Of a stretch of 64,000 nucleotides of DNA, positions 7,997-15,788 are shown in pieces (within the stretch, counting starts at the first letter, position 1; each line of letters begins with the position of its first letter). Below the pieces are notes generated by a model. That model was given only the letters and a program-made list of their open reading frames with translations, was not told the DNA's origin and did no database searches. The stretch comes from a bacterium (GTDB lineage Bacteria; Verrucomicrobiota; Verrucomicrobiia; Limisphaerales; J093). A program made the position numbers and the translations under genes. The stretch covers positions 267,597-331,596 of the forward strand of contig JAJXZJ010000046.1 in assembly GCA_021780105.1 (NCBI GenBank), given 5' to 3'.

Positions 7997-9232
7997 TCAG
8001 CCGCGGGCTGCGGTGGGCTCGCCATGACCGGCGCTTGGCAGTTTTTCCGAGAGGAAGAGTTTGATGAACACGGTCAGGATGGTGAACGGCAACGCCAGAA
8101 GGACCGCGCCCATGAACCACCCCTCCATTCCCGAGAACTCCATCTTGTAGGCCATCACGCCACGCAGACTCTTGGAGAAAAGCTGGCCGCCGATGACTAC
8201 ATTCCAGCGCATGGCGAGGACGCCGACAAGGATCAACGCCGAACTGGCAAAATACATCCGTCGCCGGATCAGTTCCGGCACGCGCTTGCGGAGAAGCTGG
8301 AGCGAGCCGAGCAACAGCAGCGGCAGCAGCGTGCCCATGGTGGCCTGTCCCAAATTCAGAGTGTAGAAGAGTTTTTCGCGAATCATGACCTTCATGATCT
8401 GAAAGCCTTCCTCCGCCGCGTAAATGCGATGAATCCAGTCCAGTCCCTCAACGGCCGCATCCACCACCAACGCGTAGAAAAGAAACCGTGCCATGATGTC
8501 CAGACAGGGCATGTCTGTGTTCCGTCGGCGGACCCAGCTCAGAACCATGTAATTGAACACGCAGAGGGCGATACCCGAAACCACGGCGGACAAAATGAAG
8601 ATGATCGGTACCAGCGGACTCCCCCACCACGGGTTGGCCTTGATGGAGCCGAAAATGAAGCCGACATAACCGTGCAGCAGGAACGCGGAAGGAATGCCCA
8701 CGATGGAAAGCGTGCGGCCGATCTTGTCGTCCAGCCGCAACGCCGGCCCGGAAACATCCGTCACCCCCAGGGTAAAGAGCCGGTAAATGATGCCCCGGAA
8801 GCCGCTTGTGACGTTCGACCAGGCCACCAGGTCGCGCCGGAAATCGAACCACAACTCCAGCAACAGCACGGCCATGAGATACCAGGCGTAAACGAAACCA
8901 AAGATGGCCATCGGTGAGGTCAGGTGCGGCGTCATCATGACCTCGTAGCACCGTTCGGGATGTCCCAGGTGGAAGAGCAGCGGCAGCGGCGCGCACAGCA
9001 GGAACGCAAGCGCGGTCAGCATCGAGAGCCGGTACACCGGCTCGAGGGCCCTGACTTTGAAGACGCGCACCAGCGAGGCCATGATGAAGGCGCCCGCCAC
9101 CAGCCCGGTGATGTAGGGATACAGGACGATGAGCACGCTCCACAGCGGATGTTGGCCGGATTCGTTCGGATACACGTAACCCTCGAAATGAGGCATCACT
9201 TCGACGACGATGTTGGTGACTTCGGTTGTCAT
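7997..9232 (-). CDS. NrfD/PsrC-family quinol-oxidising membrane subunit
   Basis: A 411-residue protein with about nine hydrophobic helices (for example VLIVLYPYITGLVAGAFIM, ALAFLLCAPLPLLFHLGHPERC, VPIIFILSAVVSGIALCVF). The N-terminal 'HPERCYEV' after the third helix and the overall layout match NrfD/PsrC/CbcU membrane anchors that oxidise or reduce quinone and pass electrons to an Fe-S partner. It starts 1 bp after the stop of the Fe-S protein gene, so the two are translated together. Followed by a 197-bp gap in which I see no gene, before the stop side of the NapC-type unit. Confidence 0.87.
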   Translation of the reverse strand: MTTEVTNIVVEVMPHFEGYVYPNESGQHPLWSVLIVLYPYITGLVAGAFIMASLVRVFKVRALEPVYRLSMLTALAFLLCAPLPLLFHLGHPERCYEVMMTPHLTSPMAIFGFVYAWYLMAVLLLELWFDFRRDLVAWSNVTSGFRGIIYRLFTLGVTDVSGPALRLDDKIGRTLSIVGIPSAFLLHGYVGFIFGSIKANPWWGSPLVPIIFILSAVVSGIALCVFNYMVLSWVRRRNTDMPCLDIMARFLFYALVVDAAVEGLDWIHRIYAAEEGFQIMKVMIREKLFYTLNLGQATMGTLLPLLLLGSLQLLRKRVPELIRRRMYFASSALILVGVLAMRWNVVIGGQLFSKSLRGVMAYKMEFSGMEGWFMGAVLLALPFTILTVFIKLFLSEKLPSAGHGEPTAARG

Positions 9233-9233
9233 G

Positions 9234-10046
9234 CTACCTCACCTCTTTGTCCATTCCGGCGTAAAGCACCCGCGGTTCCGTTCCCAGATAAGGCTTGAGG
9301 GCCTCGACCCGGTTGTTCTGGTAGAATTGGGTGATTGGGTCGTCGGGTTTGGCGTTTTTCAAATCGCCGAAAATACGGGCCTGCGTCGGGCACACCTCCA
9401 CGCAGGCCGGATTCAATCCGTGGGTGATGCGGTGATAGCAGAGCGTGCATTTTTCCGCCGTGTGCGTCACCGGACTCAGGAAGCGGCAGCCGTAGGGGCA
9501 GGCCTGAATGCAGAAGCCGCAGCCGATGCAATACTTCGGATCAATCAGCACGGTGCCGTCCGGCGCGTCGAAGGTCGCGCCCACCGGGCACGCCTGCACG
9601 CACGGCGAATGCTCGCAGAGATTGCAGAGCTTCGGCACGAAAAAGGAATGCAGAATCGAGTCCGTGGGAACCGGCGGTTCCGGGAAGCCGTGCATTCCGC
9701 CATCCGGGGAATCCACCAGCACTTCGCCGCGGGCCTCGCCGGAGCCGGGTTTCGGCTTGGTGATGACATACCGTTCGACCCACGTGCGGAAGTAATTCGG
9801 CTCGTCGGGCACATGGTTCTCCTTCTTGCACGCCTCGGCGCACAAGCCGCAACCGATGCACCGGTTGATGTCAATCGCCATCACCCATTTGTGCTTCGTG
9901 GGATCGTAGCCGTTGGGAGCGTTGGCGGAGACGAACAACTTCTGCACCGCCGCCTTGGCCGTGCGCGCCGCCGGCAGGGCCATCAGGCCGGCCGCCGCTG
10001 CGCCAAGCCTGCCGAGAAGATTACGCCGTGAGAGGGCTTCTTTCAT
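9234..10046 (-). CDS. Tat-exported four-cluster [4Fe-4S] protein (NrfC/PsrB/CbcT-like)
   Basis: A 270-residue protein beginning at the ATG at 10046, which overlaps the upstream tetraheme gene in an ATGA. The N terminus is a Tat signal (LSRRNLLGRLGAAAAGLMAL). Four cysteine groups typical of NrfC/PsrB/DmsB electron-transfer subunits are visible: CIGCGLCAEAC, CNLCEHSPCVQAC, CIGCGFCIQAC and CTLCYH...CVEVC. It would link the NrfD subunit (quinone site) to the tetraheme cytochrome encoded just upstream. There is no molybdopterin catalytic subunit nearby, so it is not part of a polysulfide or DMSO reductase. Confidence 0.9.
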   Translation of the reverse strand: MKEALSRRNLLGRLGAAAAGLMALPAARTAKAAVQKLFVSANAPNGYDPTKHKWVMAIDINRCIGCGLCAEACKKENHVPDEPNYFRTWVERYVITKPKPGSGEARGEVLVDSPDGGMHGFPEPPVPTDSILHSFFVPKLCNLCEHSPCVQACPVGATFDAPDGTVLIDPKYCIGCGFCIQACPYGCRFLSPVTHTAEKCTLCYHRITHGLNPACVEVCPTQARIFGDLKNAKPDDPITQFYQNNRVEALKPYLGTEPRVLYAGMDKEVR

Positions 10047-10507
10047 GGGACATCCAGGGGGCTGTGGGGCACGTGACAATCCGTGCATTTGTTGCCTGAG
10101 TAATGGGTTCGGCTGACAATTTGATGGTGCCACTTCGGTCTTGAGGGGTTGAACTCGTGGCAGCGGACACAAGCGCTGAACGGCTCCTTTTTCGGCCTCG
10201 CGGCGGTATCGTCAGGGTCATCCACGTGCGCCTGGCTGGGGCCGTGACAGCCTTCGCAGGAAAGTCCCTTGTGCGCCCCCTTCATCAATTTCTGATATTG
10301 GTCATCATGGCACTCCTCACATGATTTCTTTCCAGCGAACACCGGTTGGTAGCTCGCGAGCTCTTCGAGGGCATTCCCGCGAAACCAGCCATACTGGTGG
10401 AAGGAGGCCGGCGTCAGAAAGGCGCGGGCGACAAAATAGCTGCCGACGATGGCGATGGTCAGCAACACGAGCCGCACGATTTGCGGCGGCATTTTGAAAA
10501 GTCCCAT
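10043..10507 (-). CDS. Membrane-anchored tetraheme cytochrome c
   Basis: A 154-residue protein with one N-terminal helix (IVRLVLLTIAIVGSYFVARAF) and four CXXCH motifs (CEECH, CEGCH, CVRCH, CTDCH). The first gene of a three-gene unit with the Fe-S protein (4-bp ATGA overlap) and NrfD. The same trio, small tetraheme c plus four-cluster Fe-S plus NrfD, is the arrangement of Geobacter CbcSTU and related NrfD complexes. Inferred role: accepts electrons from the Fe-S subunit on the periplasmic face. Confidence 0.85.
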   Translation of the reverse strand: MGLFKMPPQIVRLVLLTIAIVGSYFVARAFLTPASFHQYGWFRGNALEELASYQPVFAGKKSCEECHDDQYQKLMKGAHKGLSCEGCHGPSQAHVDDPDDTAARPKKEPFSACVRCHEFNPSRPKWHHQIVSRTHYSGNKCTDCHVPHSPLDVP

Positions 10508-10649
10508 AACTCCAAGACCATTTCACTGGTTTAACCGCGGCCCAATCACAGACCGGCAGTGATTCGGTGTGGTGAAATTACGGCGCGGGAACGCGATGGG
10601 CTTTACTTCCTTTGGCAAAGTCTTTGCAGATATTGTTATGCCTAGCGCC

Positions 10650-10686
10650 AAAAATGAAAAGGCCACGGAAAAACATTTCCGTGGCC
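10650..10686 (-). terminator. Rho-independent terminator after small cytochrome gene
   Basis: An 11-bp perfect stem (GGCCACGGAAA at 10661-10671 paired with 10676-10686) with a 4-nt loop, followed on the minus strand by TTTTCATTTTT. It lies just past the stop codon of the monoheme cytochrome gene ending at 10708. Confidence 0.85.
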
Positions 10687-10707
10687 CGTGAACAAACTCA
10701 GCAGGGA

Positions 10708-11037
10708 CTACTTTTTCAAACTGCGGACGTATTTGACGAGCGCCTTGATTTCGTCGTCGCTGAAGACATCGCCGAAGGCTTTCATTTTTTGGTGATCGCC
10801 TTCCTTCTTGCCCTCTTTGATGGTTTTGAACATCTCGTCATCCTTCATTGCCGCCTGCACCTTCGCGTCAGTGTAGTCCTTGATTTTCAAGATTCTACCC
10901 ATGGTGGTGTGACCGTCGCCGGTCGCACCGTGGCATTTTTGACAGTTCTTAACCCAGTTTTCTTTGGCGTCAGCAGCGTGAGTGGCAAGCATCCCGGCGA
11001 CGGAAAGACCAAGAGTGATGATAAGTATGCGTTTCAT
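10708..11037 (-). CDS. Small periplasmic monoheme cytochrome c (paralogue 1)
   Basis: A 109-residue protein starting at the ATG at 11037, with a signal peptide (RILIITLGLSVAGMLATHA) and a class I cytochrome fold: CQKCHGATGDG near the N terminus, then M51-like 'TTMGRIL', and a C-terminal helix DDEIKALVKYVRSL. It is closely similar to the next upstream gene (11299-11625), sharing the CQKCHGA, KDYTDAKVQ, MKDD and KEGD stretches, so the pair arose by duplication. Inferred role: diffusible electron carrier between the inner-membrane oxidases and the outer-membrane conduit. Flanked by its own terminator. Confidence 0.88.
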   Translation of the reverse strand: MKRILIITLGLSVAGMLATHAADAKENWVKNCQKCHGATGDGHTTMGRILKIKDYTDAKVQAAMKDDEMFKTIKEGKKEGDHQKMKAFGDVFSDDEIKALVKYVRSLKK

Positions 11038-11223
11038 ATCGCTGTTAAAACTCTTACGCCAAGCCGGCAATGTGTCAAGGGTTCGTCGTCGTCTCCATGA
11101 TTTTTTTTGCGCGCGCTTTCGGGTTCAAGCTGGCACGTTGGCCATCGGGCGCCGGGCCAGCGCGCGGCACATGCGGCGGACCCGGCCGGCATGACGGGAA
11201 CGGCGCGCCGAAAACAATCCGCC

Positions 11224-11265
11224 AAGCAAAAATGCCCGCCCGGCGTTTGAACCGGAACGGGCATT
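11224..11265 (-). terminator. Rho-independent terminator after second small cytochrome gene
   Basis: A stem AATGCCCG (11231-11238) pairs with CGGGCATT (11258-11265), and an inner CCGG/CCGG pair strengthens it. On the minus strand it is followed by TTTTGCTT. It stands about 35 bp past the stop codon of the 11299-11625 gene. Confidence 0.7.
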
Positions 11266-11298
11266 GATGAAACGGTACGGAATCGAGCCGACGGAAGG

Positions 11299-11625
11299 CT
11301 ACTTTTTGAATTTGCGGATGTAGGCGACCAGATCCTTGATTTCCTGGTCCTTGAGATCGTCGCTGTAGCCTTTCATCAGCGTCCGGTCGCCTTCCTTCTT
11401 GCCTACCTTGATGAGTTTGATCATGTCGTCGTCCTTCATCGCCTCCTGGACCTTGGCGTCGGTGTAGTCCTTGAGTTTGAGGCGGCGGCCCATGGTGGTC
11501 TGGCCTTTGCCGTCGGCGCCGTGGCACTTCTGGCAATGCTTTTCCCAGTTTGCCTTGGTGTCCGCTTGGGCGGAAAAGAGTCCGGCGGCGAGCAATCCGA
11601 GGGTGATGATCAGTGTTTTTTTCAT
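11299..11625 (-). CDS. Small periplasmic monoheme cytochrome c (paralogue 2)
   Basis: A 108-residue protein. The ATG at 11625 follows a GAGAG ribosome site and opens a signal peptide (KTLIITLGLLAAGLFSAQA). One heme site CQKCHGADGKG, a TTMGRRL segment that could hold the methionine ligand, and a C-terminal helix DQEIKDLVAYIRKF. It lies 69 bp downstream of the outer-membrane barrel gene, so it belongs to the same direction of transcription. Very similar to the protein at 10708-11037; the two may have different potentials or expression, which the sequence does not tell. Confidence 0.88.
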   Translation of the reverse strand: MKKTLIITLGLLAAGLFSAQADTKANWEKHCQKCHGADGKGQTTMGRRLKLKDYTDAKVQEAMKDDDMIKLIKVGKKEGDRTLMKGYSDDLKDQEIKDLVAYIRKFKK

Positions 11626-11694
11626 TTCTCTCTGCTTGTGTTTTGGTTTGCCGTTTCTGTTAGCGACGAGACCCACGATGAATCTATTCAATGA

Positions 11695-13875
11695 CTAAAA
11701 ACGATATTGCAGGCTTGAGTAGATCACGTGGGCGTCGTAGTCAAGATTATAGCCGGAGGTCTGGTCGCGGTTCGTGTAGAAACTGTAACTGAGCGTCAGA
11801 CGTGTGCGCCGGCTGAGCTGGCGGGAAATGGAGGCGGTCACACTGTGCTCCTTGGCGCCCGCGCCGTAGGGCAGACCAAAGGCGGAGTTGTCCACGAAAT
11901 TTCGGGCGCAGTAATAGAGATATTGCGCGCTGAAGTCGGTCTTGTTGTCGAGGGCGTAGCCGAAGCCCCCGTTGACGGTCCAGTAGTCATTCTGCGCCGC
12001 CAGAATGGCCTGCGTGGTGTCCGTGGCCGGCGAATCCGTCCGGTCCCAGACGTAGTTGATGCCGGCCAGCAGGTACAGCCGGCTGAGCGGCGACCAGGTG
12101 GCGGTGCCGCTGAGGATGTGGCTGGTGATCTGGGCCGCCTGGACATCGGCCAGCCCCTCTCCCTGCGAGTTCATGGTGGTGTATTGGAAGTCGTATCGCC
12201 CGACCAGGCTGAGGTTGTTCAGCGGGCGCCACGAGGTGCGGAAGTTGACGTCGTCAGTCACGTAGCCCAACGCGGTGAGAAACGCGGGATAAAGCAGGAT
12301 GGCGCCGGGAACGTCGGGCGTGGAGTCCGTCGTGTGCGTGTAACTGTTGTCGCGAATCTTGTGATAATACTCCGAGGAGAAGTTCAGGCGGCGGAGCGGA
12401 TACCAATTCGCGCCGGCCACGTACTTTTGCTCCCAACTCGTGTCGTCGGTCGCGCGGAGGAGCACGTTGGCGCCGGTGCCCAGGTTGTCGAGCCGTTCGT
12501 CCAGGTTGCCGGAGGTGTTGCGCCAGGTGCCACGCACGTAAAACACCCAGTTGGTGACGCCGGTGTAACGGGCCTCCAGGTTGCCGGCCACATCGAGCAA
12601 TCCCCGGTTGTCTGCGGCAAAATACGAGCCTGCCGACAGGGGCGCGGCCGGCTGCGAGAACCCGGAAGTGCCGTCCCAGTCCTCCTTCTCAATGCGCACG
12701 GAAGGCACCACGGCCACAGTGTCCTTCGGCCGCCAGAAGAGATTCGCATCAATCAGGTGCTGGTCCATGTGCGAGCCGCCGGTCAGCCCGGCGAACGTGC
12801 TCGGACTGGGCAGCCGCTGCGCCAGGTCCGGATCGTAGCCGATGCCATAAACGCGGTAGCCGGAGGTGTCCGTGTCCAGGTCGGTGAATGCGTAGCCGGC
12901 GCTGAAGGTGGCGCGCTTGCCCACCGGTGTGCTGGCGAAGCCGTGGGCGTTGAACATGTCCGACTTGGTCTGGTCGCGCTGCGTGGCGTAGGCGCCGCCG
13001 GGCTGGCCGGGGTTGAACGCCTCGTTCTGCGAGTCGTTGTTGTCGAGGTGCTCATAACTGAAGCCGACGCCAACGTCGGTCTTGCCCAGCTTGTGCTTCA
13101 AGTCCAGCGAAAACAGGTTGCGCACCTCGTCCAGTCCCAGAAACGACGGGGCGATGTTCCGCGTGCTGCCGTCGCCCGTCAGCGAGGTCGGCCCCCAGCT
13201 TGTGGAACCCTCCTGTCCCTCGCGGGTCTGGCGCGTGTAACGGAACGTGATTTGCGGAAGCTTCGGCATTCGCAAGCCGGCCTCGAAGTTGAATTCGCTG
13301 CGGTCCACCGCGAAATCGGTGTTGTAGAGATCGAGCCACTGGCTCTGCTGGCCCGGCCCGGTGCCGGGGAAGTAACCGCCGCTGCCGTCATACCAGGTGC
13401 GAAACTGCGTGTAACCGACGCGTACGTAGCCCTTGTCCGGGTTCGACAACTCGAGCTTGATGCCGTAGTCGTGGTTGTCGAAAATGCCGCGTCCGTCCAC
13501 CTTGAACAGGCCGTTCTTGCCGACATCTTGCTCGTAATGGAAGTTCTCCACGCCCCCGAAGGCGCCGTCGGGAATCTGGTGATCGCTCTGGAACGCGGCC
13601 TTGTTTCCGCTCACGAAGGCCCCCCCGGCGGAAACGGTGATCCAGTTGCGATAATCCTTGGTCTCGCTGCTGGAATCCTTGCTCGAATCGTCGTCCTTCT
13701 TCGCGTCGGTTTTGTCCGCGGCGGCGCTGGTGTCGGCCGCCGGTTTGGCGTCGCCTTGGGCGGGCGTCGCGTCATCTCCGCCGAAAGCGCTGGCCGTCAT
13801 CACGGCCGCCATGGAGAACGCCGTGAGTGCGGCGCCCCGCCGGTTCGGCTTGCGCAGGTTGCTGGTCTTTTTCAT
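11695..13875 (-). CDS. MtrB/PioB-like outer-membrane beta-barrel porin
   Basis: A 726-residue protein. I chose ATG 13875 (KKTSNLRKPNRRG..., signal helix ALTAFSMAAVMTASAFG); a TTG at 13899 is possible. After a low-complexity Asp/Lys/Ser stretch (about residues 45-75) the rest is alternating amphipathic strands rich in aromatic residues, and the chain ends in ...SLQYRF, the C-terminal aromatic typical of outer-membrane barrels. Known: MtrB/PioB barrels sheathe a multiheme cytochrome so that electrons cross the outer membrane. The gene follows the octaheme lipoprotein gene by 20 bp, the expected partner arrangement. MtrB's N-terminal CXXC pair is not seen. Confidence 0.82.
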   Translation of the reverse strand: MKKTSNLRKPNRRGAALTAFSMAAVMTASAFGGDDATPAQGDAKPAADTSAAADKTDAKKDDDSSKDSSSETKDYRNWITVSAGGAFVSGNKAAFQSDHQIPDGAFGGVENFHYEQDVGKNGLFKVDGRGIFDNHDYGIKLELSNPDKGYVRVGYTQFRTWYDGSGGYFPGTGPGQQSQWLDLYNTDFAVDRSEFNFEAGLRMPKLPQITFRYTRQTREGQEGSTSWGPTSLTGDGSTRNIAPSFLGLDEVRNLFSLDLKHKLGKTDVGVGFSYEHLDNNDSQNEAFNPGQPGGAYATQRDQTKSDMFNAHGFASTPVGKRATFSAGYAFTDLDTDTSGYRVYGIGYDPDLAQRLPSPSTFAGLTGGSHMDQHLIDANLFWRPKDTVAVVPSVRIEKEDWDGTSGFSQPAAPLSAGSYFAADNRGLLDVAGNLEARYTGVTNWVFYVRGTWRNTSGNLDERLDNLGTGANVLLRATDDTSWEQKYVAGANWYPLRRLNFSSEYYHKIRDNSYTHTTDSTPDVPGAILLYPAFLTALGYVTDDVNFRTSWRPLNNLSLVGRYDFQYTTMNSQGEGLADVQAAQITSHILSGTATWSPLSRLYLLAGINYVWDRTDSPATDTTQAILAAQNDYWTVNGGFGYALDNKTDFSAQYLYYCARNFVDNSAFGLPYGAGAKEHSVTASISRQLSRRTRLTLSYSFYTNRDQTSGYNLDYDAHVIYSSLQYRF

Positions 13876-13895
13876 GGGCGTGCGTGCGATGGGGT

Positions 13896-14693
13896 TCAAT
13901 ACCGGAGCGCGGAATTGACCTGGGAGCCGTGGACGGCCTCGTGGCAGCCGGCGCTCCAGCAGGTTCCCTGGGCCACGAACGGCGTGTGATCAATGCCGCC
14001 GATCAACAACTGGCCGCCGGTTTGCTGTTGCTGAAAATGGCACTTGAGGCAGAGCATCTGGTTGCGCTGCACCAGCAGTTTGTCGTTTACCGAACCGTGC
14101 GGCTGGTGACAGGTGGTGCAACCCTCGCGCAGTGCCTCATGCTCGAACACAAACGGCCCCCGTTGCTCCGTGTGACAGGTCAGGCAAAGGGTGTTCTGGT
14201 CCAGGACGCCCAGGCCGCCCTGCGAGTGAACCGACCCCTTGTGTGGATCGTGGCAGTCGCTGCAACTGATCCGGCCGGCGAGCACCGGATGGCTGTGCGG
14301 CAGGTTGAACTCGCCGCGCTTGTCGAGATGGCACTGGAAGCACACTTCCGGCGAGCGTTTCGGATTGATGATCGTGCCGCGACCGCCGCCGCTGTCCACG
14401 TGCAGGCTGCCCGGGCCGTGGCAGGATTCGCAGCCCATTTCCATCGCGTTCGTGCCGCGGGCCATGAGCCGGGCGTGATCGGCGGTTGGAAACTGCTTGG
14501 TGATCTGGTCGTGGCAGTCGGAGCAACTATCGGAGCCGACGTATTTTGCACCGGGAATGCCGGGCGGCGCCATGACCGTGCGGGTGACCGTGCCGCAGGA
14601 AATCAAGGCGACCGACAAGGCCGCGATGCCGAGCAGGGCCAGGACGGACAACAAACGACGGTGGTGCGGCGGGGCGGAGCAGGGGACTTGCAT
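13896..14693 (-). CDS. Octaheme lipoprotein cytochrome, DmsE/MtrA-like
   Basis: A 265-residue protein with a lipobox (ALISC, residues 29-33) after a hydrophobic signal, hence membrane-anchored by lipid. Seven CXXCH motifs (CSDCH, CESCH, CFQCH, CSDCH, CLTCH, CTTCH, CLKCH) are followed by CWSAGCH, a CX4CH spacing that can also bind heme. The sequence pattern (SCSDCHDQI...F..ADHARL, GCESCHGPGSLHVDSGG, CFQCHLDKRGEF..P.SHPV) is that of the DmsE/MtrA/PioA family, which normally has ten hemes, so this member is short by two. First gene of the locus, directly before the barrel gene. Inferred role: trans-outer-membrane heme wire. The ATG at 14693 has no strong ribosome site. Confidence 0.86.
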   Translation of the reverse strand: MQVPCSAPPHHRRLLSVLALLGIAALSVALISCGTVTRTVMAPPGIPGAKYVGSDSCSDCHDQITKQFPTADHARLMARGTNAMEMGCESCHGPGSLHVDSGGGRGTIINPKRSPEVCFQCHLDKRGEFNLPHSHPVLAGRISCSDCHDPHKGSVHSQGGLGVLDQNTLCLTCHTEQRGPFVFEHEALREGCTTCHQPHGSVNDKLLVQRNQMLCLKCHFQQQQTGGQLLIGGIDHTPFVAQGTCWSAGCHEAVHGSQVNSALRY

Positions 14694-15079
14694 AGCGTCA
14701 GGCGTAAAGAGCTGGGGCCATGAGCTTCATGGCTGTGTGGCGCAAGGACGCCGCCGCCGGTTGACCAACCGGTCTTGCCGCTGCCCGCCCGCGGGCACCG
14801 GAATGATGGGCGCGCATTGCCAGGTTCATACGGGCGCCAGCAAACCGAAGCGTCTGCCCTGACGCCAACCCTCCCTTGCCAGATGCTTGCCCTTTGTTGT
14901 CCAAGCGTGAGCAATTTGCAATTATTCTGACACTCGAAACAAGTTGTCGCGTCCTTCATTGGCAGAAAATGGTTAATTTGTTAAGCTTAACAATAACATG
15001 TATATAATATAAAAAACTGACTCATGTCCAACGTTTGCAGAGACGTGATTTAGCCGGTCCAAAAAAAGGATTCTGAGGG
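14694..15079 (-). promoter_or_regulatory. Upstream region of the cytochrome/porin locus with 16-bp palindrome
   Basis: No gene is visible here. The stretch from about 14930 to 15030 is strikingly AT-rich against its surroundings. It contains a perfect 16-bp palindrome, TTGTTAAGCTTAACAA (14978-14993), and on the minus strand a TATATTATATA run about 15 bp upstream of it. Both would suit a regulated promoter for the octaheme-barrel operon, which starts 285 bp downstream. The assignment is inference. Confidence 0.45.
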
Positions 15080-15690
15080 AGATGTTGAGACCCGTAGCCG
15101 CTGGGGATGACAAATAGGAGCCAAACAAGGACGGCTGTCTGCCGCCACTTCCTCAGGTTCCCCACAGCGGCCGCCAGCAGCAGGTTCATTGATCATCCGC
15201 AAACCCTTTGAGGAAGCACCGGGCCAGGCGTTACTGGTGTTTGAAGTGGCTGATCACCGGTTCAATCGCCGCCTGCCGCCGAAACCGCATCCGCATCCTC
15301 GCTGTGGCGGGTTTGCTTTGGCCGGGCTTGGGTCTGCCCGGCAACGGCACCTCGGGGCCGTCCACTTCCATTTCCTGTGTGGCCGGACCGTGCAACTGCA
15401 CGGTGACTTGGAGAATGCGTTGCACCCCGTCCCCGCCAATGCGTTGGCGGTAATAGACCAGGTCGCTCGGATCACAGGGGGCACCTGCCACTGGAACTCG
15501 CTCATCCCGCAGAAGTAGTGCGAGTAAGGGTTCTGCACCCACGCCGCCACCACGGTCTCGTCGCCTGGTTGAAATCTGCTTGAGTAGCAGCAGCTCACCA
15601 TCAACCGTACCGGCGTGGCCGGACGACCATCGGCGCTGTAATACTTCCCAAACGCCTGCTTGAATCCGGCCACGGCAGTGTCTCGGCCTG
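15080..15690 (-). pseudogene. Decayed IS5-like transposase
   Basis: Pieces of an IS5-type DDE transposase appear in order on the minus strand but in different frames: 'FGKYYSADGRPATPVRLMV...WVQNPYSHYFCG' (from about 15670), then 'CDPSDLVYYRQRIGGDGVQRILQ', then directly 'RRQAAIEPVISHFKHQ', a stop, 'RLARCFLKGFADD' and finally, in another frame, 'MNLLLAAAVGNLRKW'. The central catalytic part between the second and third pieces is missing. So the element has at least two frameshifts, one in-frame stop and an internal deletion. No intact terminal repeats were found. Confidence 0.75.
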
Positions 15691-15788
15691 TTGCTTGAGA
15701 GGCTGGCGCGGGTCCGGTTGCCCGTCCGGCATGGGCATCAGAAAGGCAGCTTGCTGCGTCGCGGCGGACGGGCTTTGGCGTCAGGCAT

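Noticed and set aside
439..14693. Nitrite, sulfite or hydroxylamine reductase within the cytochrome locus
   Set aside because: No CXXCK heme and no siroheme or molybdopterin catalytic subunit was found; electron-transfer function fits better.
15189..15518. Plus-strand frame of 109 codons in the IS remnant
   Set aside because: The recognisable transposase pieces are on the minus strand; this frame is a shadow.
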